Assembly (NCBI GenBank): GCA_902493585.1
Contig: CABUPZ010000078.1
Span: 1 to 11,132, forward strand
Source of the DNA: an uncultured Fusicatenibacter sp.
GTDB lineage: Bacteria > Bacillota > Clostridia > Lachnospirales > Lachnospiraceae
Direction of reading: 5' to 3'
DNA: 11,132 nt
Shown here: piece by piece, positions 7,339-11,132 of the stretch
Position numbering within the stretch: position 1 is the first letter of the stretch
How the letters are laid out: each line of letters starts with the position of its first letter
The notes under the pieces: generated by a model
Databases searched by the model: none
Told to the model about the DNA's origin: nothing
Seen by the model: only the letters and a program-made list of their open reading frames with translations
Made by a program: the position numbers and the translations under genes

Positions 7339-7358
7339 GAATGGCGGGCCCTCCATTC
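7339..7358. repeat. 20-bp near-perfect palindrome in the spo0A leader
   Basis: GAATGGCGGGCCCTCCATTC is symmetrical at 18 of 20 positions around GGGCCC. Relative to the predicted transcription start (about 7377) it covers roughly +19 to +38. As DNA it could be an operator for a dimeric protein. As RNA it can form a 6-bp GAAUGG/CCAUUC stem with an 8-nt loop. No known binding motif is recognised. Confidence 0.55.
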
Positions 7359-7383
7359 AGGGTTCATTTCCAAACTCAAAAAT

Positions 7384-7412
7384 ATTATAATTTTATTTGT
7401 GTCTTTATTCAA
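7384..7412 (-). promoter_or_regulatory. Sigma-A type promoter of spo0A
   Basis: On the minus strand TTGAAT (-35, 7407-7412) is followed after exactly 17 bp by a perfect TATAAT (-10, 7384-7389). Transcription would start near 7377 and leave a leader of about 144 nt. I looked for a sigma-H promoter (RNAGGAWWW, then RNNGAATWW) in this region and found no convincing pair. Confidence 0.7.
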
Positions 7413-7441
7413 TACAACTGCCGGAAAAAGTGGTGTTTTTG

Positions 7442-7478
7442 CACGACAATTCAGAATATTCTTCGACACTCATCGACA
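7442..7478 (-). promoter_or_regulatory. Cluster of three Spo0A-box-like sites upstream of spo0A
   Basis: On the minus strand TGTCGAT (7472-7478), the exact consensus 0A box TGTCGAA (7462-7468) and the weaker TGTCGTG (7442-7448) lie in the same orientation. Their starts are 10 and 20 bp apart, so all three sit on one face of the helix. They lie upstream of the spo0A -35, centred near -65 to -98, and just after the spoIVB stop. This suggests Spo0A~P autoregulation. Confidence 0.65.
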
Positions 7479-7493
7479 AATAGAGAAATATTG

Positions 7494-8528
7494 TTATTCT
7501 TTCAGATTCAGCATATTTTCAATAAATATGCCGTATCCACAGGATGCGTCAGCAACAAACACATGTGTCACCGCACCGACAAGCCTTCCGTTCTGAAGAA
7601 TCGGGGAACCGCTCATTCCCTGTACGATCCCTCCCGTTTTTCCCAGAAGCCTGTCATCTGTCACGCGAATGGTGAAGCTTTTGTTCGTATCCTCTGCCTG
7701 ATCGTCAATCTTTGTAATCTCTGCCTCATAAGCGCACACATTCCCGTCAATACTTGCAAGGATCTGAACTGGTCCCGTTGTCACCTCCTCCTTCCAGGCT
7801 ATTTCCGCCGGCTGCAGGTCCAGTTCTGCCATTGCTCCGCTGTCGATGGTACCATGGATTCCCATTCCCGAGTTTGCGGTAATGCTTCCCAGGCGGTTTC
7901 CCTGCTCATAGTGGATCACTCCCTGAAGTTCTCCCGGAACTCCTTTCTGCCCTTTCACTACCGACAGGATCTCCGTCAGATACAGCTCGCCTTCTTTCAG
8001 GTTCAGGATCTCTCCGGTGTCCACGTCACTGATCGCATGCCCAAGTGCACCGAAGGTTCCATTCTCCCCCACATAAGTTAATGTTCCAATTCCCTGAATG
8101 TTGTCACGAACCCATACACCAATTTTATAAGTTCCGTCGGACGACAGGGCAGGTTGTACGGAAACGGGAATTTCCTCGCCGTCTCTGCGGAGCAGTAACT
8201 CCAGCGGTTCTCCGCCGCAGTCACCGACTATTTCTGTCAATTGACGTTTGCTGGTCAGGGCAGTTCCGTTGACGGAGCAGATATAGTCGCCGGCTTTGAT
8301 AATGTTTGCAGCAGGATCGGCGTACAGTCCGTCGGGGGTCGGGATCTGACTGGTGCTTATGACCATCACGCCGTCGGTTTCCATATAAATACCCACCGTA
8401 TCACCGCATACCTGGACCGTCGGACGTTCTCCGCCCGCCGCATAGACCGGCATTGCCTGAAACATCCCCGCCAGAAACAGAGCCGCCGAGAAAAACGCCA
8501 GAAAACGCCGAAAAATTCCCGGTTCCAT
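7494..8528 (-). CDS. spoIVB: SpoIVB, PDZ-containing serine peptidase of the sigma-K checkpoint (S55 family)
   Basis: SpoIVB is made in the forespore, secreted into the space between the two spore membranes, and cleaves SpoIVFA to free the pro-sigma-K processing protease. The 344-residue reading has an N-terminal signal or anchor segment (about 9-30, ending VYA-AGG), a PDZ domain (about 45-125) and an S55 peptidase domain. Probable catalytic residues are H164 (GALGHAISD), D291 (VTDD) and S306 (GMSGSP). Their spacing equals that of the Bacillus subtilis H236/D363/S378 triad. The start is doubtful. ATG 8528 has only a weak ribosome site, while a good one at 8576-8581 serves ATG 8566 in another frame. 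That frame encodes a basic 15-residue N-terminus which would join the SpoIVB frame if one base were added near the GGG at 8518-8520. The upstream position next to spo0A is conserved. Confidence 0.93.
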   Translation of the reverse strand: MEPGIFRRFLAFFSAALFLAGMFQAMPVYAAGGERPTVQVCGDTVGIYMETDGVMVISTSQIPTPDGLYADPAANIIKAGDYICSVNGTALTSKRQLTEIVGDCGGEPLELLLRRDGEEIPVSVQPALSSDGTYKIGVWVRDNIQGIGTLTYVGENGTFGALGHAISDVDTGEILNLKEGELYLTEILSVVKGQKGVPGELQGVIHYEQGNRLGSITANSGMGIHGTIDSGAMAELDLQPAEIAWKEEVTTGPVQILASIDGNVCAYEAEITKIDDQAEDTNKSFTIRVTDDRLLGKTGGIVQGMSGSPILQNGRLVGAVTHVFVADASCGYGIFIENMLNLKE

Positions 8529-8575
8529 CTCTTCGGTGCCTTCGTTTCTTTCTGTCTGCGCTCCATGTTCTCACA

Positions 8576-8581
8576 TCCTTT
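8576..8581 (-). promoter_or_regulatory. Strong ribosome binding site leading to ATG 8566, out of frame with spoIVB
   Basis: AAAGGA is followed after 9 nt by ATG 8564-8566. This is clearly the best Shine-Dalgarno and ATG pair ahead of spoIVB. The ATG opens a 66-codon frame (8366-8566), read one register away from SpoIVB. Its first 15 codons encode a lysine- and arginine-rich peptide, as expected for the cytoplasmic end of a membrane anchor. The rest reads like out-of-frame sequence. Confidence 0.6.
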
Positions 8582-8653
8582 CTTTTCTATTTTTCTGATT
8601 CTTTTCCTCTGCGGAACAGCCAGGATCCCAAGGCGAATGGCTGAACCGCAGCC

Positions 8654-8678
8654 GTTTTCCGAAGTTTTTTCGGAAAAC
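8654..8678. repeat. Perfect 10-bp inverted repeat in the spoIVB upstream region
   Basis: GTTTTCCGAA (8654-8663) and TTCGGAAAAC (8669-8678) are exact inverted copies around 5 bp. Neither strand has a T run after it, so it is not a typical terminator. It lies 3 bp from the recN terminator hairpin and about 90 bp before the spoIVB ribosome site. It could be an operator or a leader hairpin. A further small stem (GGCTG/CAGCC) follows it on the minus strand. I see nothing else in 8582-8653. Confidence 0.6.
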
Positions 8679-8723
8679 AGAAAAAGAGAATATACGAAAA
8701 TTTTTTCTCGTACATTCTCTTTT
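8677..8723 (-). terminator. Intrinsic terminator after recN
   Basis: Arms at 8682-8697 and 8708-8723 form a 16-bp stem with one G-U pair around a 10-nt loop. The minus-strand transcript then continues with a U-rich stretch (TTTTTCTGTTTT including the end of the stem). It begins 17 bp after the recN stop and should end the nadK-argR-recN unit. Confidence 0.85.
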
Positions 8724-8751
8724 AGTATGCGGTTTCTGTTTTATTTCAGTC
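8723..8751 (-). promoter_or_regulatory. Possible forespore (sigma-G/sigma-F type) promoter for spoIVB
   Basis: On the minus strand CATACTA (8723-8729) equals the sigma-G -10 consensus CATWHTA. It is preceded after 17 bp by GACTG (8747-8751), a 4 of 5 match to the -35 GHATR. spoIVB is known to be transcribed in the forespore in Bacillus. The site overlaps the recN stop, and its start point would fall inside the terminator stem. Short degenerate motifs occur by chance, so this is tentative. Confidence 0.38.
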
Positions 8752-10432
8752 TTGTATTTTTTTGCACCCGTGCCAATTCTTTCATCTCTTCTGCATTGGC
8801 AAGTACAGAATCTGTAATCTTCGCTCCGCCGAGCATCCGCGCAAGCTCACGGACAGAACTCTCTTCGTCCAGTGCGTGAATCCTGGTAACTGTATCCTGA
8901 TCTACCACATCTTTCCTGATTTCAAAATGCTGGTCTGCCATGGCTGCGATCTGCGGAAGATGAGTGATGCAAAGGACCTGATGTCTCCGTCCGATCTGCG
9001 CCATCTTTTCGGACACCATCTGGGCGGTCCTGCCGCTGATTCCTGTATCGATCTCATCGAAGATCAGGCTCTCCGTCTCATCCCGGTCCGCCAGGATCGT
9101 CTTGATCGCCAGCATGATCCTGGACAGTTCGCCGCCGGACACGACTTTTGCCAGTGCTTTGACCGGTTCTCCCGGATTTGTGGAGATCCGGAACTCTATG
9201 GTATCAAATCCGTTTTCCGTATACTGGGCGGTACGCCCGAACTGGATCTGAAAGATTACGTGAAGGAAGTTCAGATCCTTCAGCCCCTCCTCAATACTTT
9301 CAGAAAGGCGCCCTGCGTATTTGCAGCGGATCCTGGAAAGTTCCTGAGAGCATTCTTCCAAAGTCTGCCTGACTTTCTCTTCTTCTTTCTGAAGTTTTTC
9401 TTTCTGCTCTTCAAAATGGAGCATTTTCTCCAGTTTTTCCTGCTTTTCTTCCTGATAACGGCGGATCGCCGGAATGGAATCGCCGTATTTTGCTTTCAGG
9501 CGGTTGATCTCATCCAGCCGTTTTTCCGTCTCGTAAAACTCTTCCTCGGAAAAAGTGAATTCCTCCATGTATCCGGCAAGCTCCCGGTTAAAATCGTTCA
9601 GCAGATCGTCGATGGTAAGCAGAGAATTTTGCATCTGCTGCAGACTTTCATCCATCCCGGCAATCTGGGACAGCTCCCTCACAGCACGGCCGATCTGTTC
9701 TCCCGCACTCTGTCCTTCGCCGTCTCCGGTCATGGCACGGACCGCCGCCAGCGCCTGCACAATGTTCCGTGCATTGGACATCTTCCGGTATGTCTGCTCC
9801 AGGGTCTCATCTTCCCCATCTCTGAGCTGCGCATCGACAATCTCACGGATCTCAAACTCCAGAAATGAAATTTCCCTCATCCGGGCATCTTCATCCAGTT
9901 CATACTCCTTCAGGCTGTCCCGCAGCTCTTTCCACTGCCGGAACGCGTCCCGGACTCTGGCACGTAGCGGATCAATCTCCTCTTTTCCATAGGCATCCAG
10001 GATTTCCAGCTGCCGGTCCGTATATAATAAAGACTGATGTTCATGCTGTCCGTGAATATCCAGAAGAAGGGACGCGATCCTGCGCACCTGCGCCGTGGTA
10101 CAGGTCTCACCGTTGATCTTACTGATGCTGCGGCTGCCTGTGATCTTCCGGACGATCAGAACCTGTCCGTGAAGAGATTCTATCTCCATCTCCTTCAGCG
10201 CCTGCTCCACTTTCGGATTTTCCGTTTCAAAAACCAGCTCCACCAAGGCGGAATCCGCGCCCTCCCGGATCATTTCTCTGGACAGTTTTTTCCCCAGCGC
10301 CAGGTTGATGGAACCGATCAAAATCGATTTTCCGGCGCCGGTTTCACCGGTCAGGATGTTCAAACCCGGACCAAATTCCACCTCGGCTTCCTGGATCAGC
10401 GCCAGATTTTTAACATGTAAGCTTGAAAGCAT
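8741..10432 (-). CDS. recN: RecN, SMC-like DNA double-strand break repair ATPase
   Basis: RecN gathers at DNA breaks early in recombinational repair and acts with RecA. The 563-residue protein has the family length. The N-terminal half of the ABC ATPase carries Walker A GETGAGKS (29-36) and a Q-loop region DIHGQHEHQSLL (125-136). A long coiled coil spans about 150-380 with a hinge-like break near 230-290. The C-terminal half holds the signature VSGGELSR (431-438), Walker B SLIFDEIDTG (455-464) and the switch histidine in CITHLPQIA. AGAGG lies 8 nt before the ATG. It follows argR by 17 nt, so the two are co-transcribed. The neighbourhood is conserved among spore formers. I find no LexA box directly before it. 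Confidence 0.97.
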   Translation of the reverse strand: MLSSLHVKNLALIQEAEVEFGPGLNILTGETGAGKSILIGSINLALGKKLSREMIREGADSALVELVFETENPKVEQALKEMEIESLHGQVLIVRKITGSRSISKINGETCTTAQVRRIASLLLDIHGQHEHQSLLYTDRQLEILDAYGKEEIDPLRARVRDAFRQWKELRDSLKEYELDEDARMREISFLEFEIREIVDAQLRDGEDETLEQTYRKMSNARNIVQALAAVRAMTGDGEGQSAGEQIGRAVRELSQIAGMDESLQQMQNSLLTIDDLLNDFNRELAGYMEEFTFSEEEFYETEKRLDEINRLKAKYGDSIPAIRRYQEEKQEKLEKMLHFEEQKEKLQKEEEKVRQTLEECSQELSRIRCKYAGRLSESIEEGLKDLNFLHVIFQIQFGRTAQYTENGFDTIEFRISTNPGEPVKALAKVVSGGELSRIMLAIKTILADRDETESLIFDEIDTGISGRTAQMVSEKMAQIGRRHQVLCITHLPQIAAMADQHFEIRKDVVDQDTVTRIHALDEESSVRELARMLGGAKITDSVLANAEEMKELARVQKNTRLK

Positions 10433-10449
10433 ATAACGCCTCTCTTTTT

Positions 10450-10920
10450 TTATTCCTCATTGGAATCAAAATTATCCAGAATTTTTTTCAATTTTTCCAG
10501 GATCAGCAGTGCCGAATCGTCATCACGCGCCACACACATGATCACATCGTCGCCGGCAATACAGCCCACGATCTCCGACCAGTTCAGCTCATCCAGCACC
10601 TTTGCCGCCGCCATTGCCATACCAGAAACCGTATGAACCACCACAATATTCTGTGCGGCATCGCCGGACACAAACGCTTCCTTCAATACCCTCACATACC
10701 GGGCACCCATCTCAGGCGCGGTATTCTGCAGCACCGCGTAACGGAATCCGCCGTTTTCTTTTGGCACCTTTGTCAGCTTGAGCTGACGGATATCTCTGGA
10801 GATCGTCGCCTGGGTCACCGCAAATCCGGATTCTTCCAGCTTCTGTGCCAGTTCTTCCTGTGTCTCTATATCGTACTGACTGATCAGTTTTATAATCTGC
10901 GCATGTCTTGCGATTTTCAT
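10450..10920 (-). CDS. argR: ArgR/AhrC family arginine repressor
   Basis: ArgR is a hexameric regulator that senses arginine, represses its biosynthesis and activates its catabolism. The 156-residue protein matches the family length. The N-terminal winged helix-turn-helix (about 1-65) contains the recognition segment QATISRDIRQLKL. The C-terminal oligomerisation and arginine-binding domain (about 80-150) contains GCIAGDDVI (119-127), whose Asp pair binds the arginine guanidinium. GGGAGG precedes the ATG. It lies 22 nt after the nadK stop and 17 nt before recN, so it is probably inside the operon. Its link to repair genes is an old conserved linkage with no clear functional reason. Confidence 0.96.
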   Translation of the reverse strand: MKIARHAQIIKLISQYDIETQEELAQKLEESGFAVTQATISRDIRQLKLTKVPKENGGFRYAVLQNTAPEMGARYVRVLKEAFVSGDAAQNIVVVHTVSGMAMAAAKVLDELNWSEIVGCIAGDDVIMCVARDDDSALLILEKLKKILDNFDSNEE

Positions 10921-10942
10921 CTGATTTCCTCCCTGTCAATGT

Positions 10943-11132
10943 TCAGATATTATTTGCCATCTTCCGGCGAAGTGTCTCCAGAAAACTGATCGTGCTGACT
11001 TTTACCAGCCAGGTGTCTTTTCTGGATTTTTTTATCTCGATCCGGTCACCGGTGATCATCGGAACGCTGGTGTCGCCGTCAAAATACGCCATGCCCCGCT
11101 CCGTACCGCCGTCTCTTGCCGGTCCAAGCTCC
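10943..11132 (-). CDS. nadK: NAD kinase, C-terminal fragment (runs off the right edge)
   Basis: The last 63 codons of a gene that enters from the right edge end in TGA at 10943-10945. The peptide reads FDGDTSVPMITGDRIEIKKS, then a short basic strand, then STISFLETLRRKM. It matches the C-terminal end of bacterial NAD kinases (PpnK), where a beta strand with 'FDG' is followed by 'GD.I.I..S' and a final 'SFLE.LR.KM' helix. NAD kinase phosphorylates NAD to NADP in the cytosol. nadK before argR-recN is the usual order in Firmicutes, which supports the call. The catalytic GGDGT and NE motifs lie outside the window. Confidence 0.85.
   Translation of the reverse strand, partial: ELGPARDGGTERGMAYFDGDTSVPMITGDRIEIKKSRKDTWLVKVSTISFLETLRRKMANNI

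Noticed and set aside
8762..9868. 368-codon plus-strand open frame
   Set aside because: It is antisense to recN. Its Phe/Leu-rich composition comes from the Glu/Lys-rich coiled coil on the other strand.
10932..10937. TTGACA before argR as a promoter -35
   Set aside because: No -10 element follows at a usable distance, and transcription would begin inside argR.
1..11132. CRISPR array, tRNA or rRNA genes, insertion sequences
   Set aside because: No regular direct repeats, transposase frames or RNA gene signatures were seen.

Overview
The window looks like chromosomal DNA from a spore-forming member of the Clostridia, most likely family Lachnospiraceae. It carries spo0A and spoIVB, has moderate GC, and keeps the Firmicute gene order nadK-argR-recN-spoIVB-spo0A. 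RecA, RNase Y and GlgA also read as clostridial. Almost everything is coded on the minus strand, so transcription runs from high to low coordinates. The genus assignment is not secure.

Right part (about 11132 to 8741): the 3' end of nadK (NAD kinase), argR (arginine repressor) and recN (SMC-like DNA repair ATPase) lie with gaps of 22 and 17 nt and probably form one transcription unit. It ends in a strong hairpin terminator just after recN. Centre-right (8740 to 6436): spoIVB (sporulation signalling serine peptidase) and spo0A (master sporulation regulator). The spoIVB leader holds two tandem hairpins and a possible forespore (sigma-G type) promoter. The spo0A upstream region holds a sigma-A promoter, three helically phased Spo0A-box-like sites and a 20-bp palindrome in the leader. 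The start of spoIVB is ambiguous: the best ribosome binding site feeds a different reading frame.

Centre (6419 to 4860): glgA (glycogen synthase) alone, with its own promoter and a long terminator-like hairpin, and without other glg genes. Next (4732 to 2348): recA under a sigma-A promoter with a perfect Gram-positive LexA box, overlapped by recX, which in turn overlaps a multi-pass membrane protein gene by ATGA. Left part (2236 to 1): a small plus-strand membrane protein gene without a convincing start (possibly a 5' truncated remnant), then rny (RNase Y) with a clear promoter and terminator, and the first codons of an unidentified membrane or secreted protein.

Most of the window is conserved housekeeping and sporulation sequence. 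The stretch between recX and rny (about 1847 to 2992) is the only part that looks accessory. I do not see a new multi-gene system. The points most worth checking are the regulatory architecture around spo0A and spoIVB, the spoIVB reading-frame problem, and the membrane gene attached to the SOS-regulated recA-recX unit.
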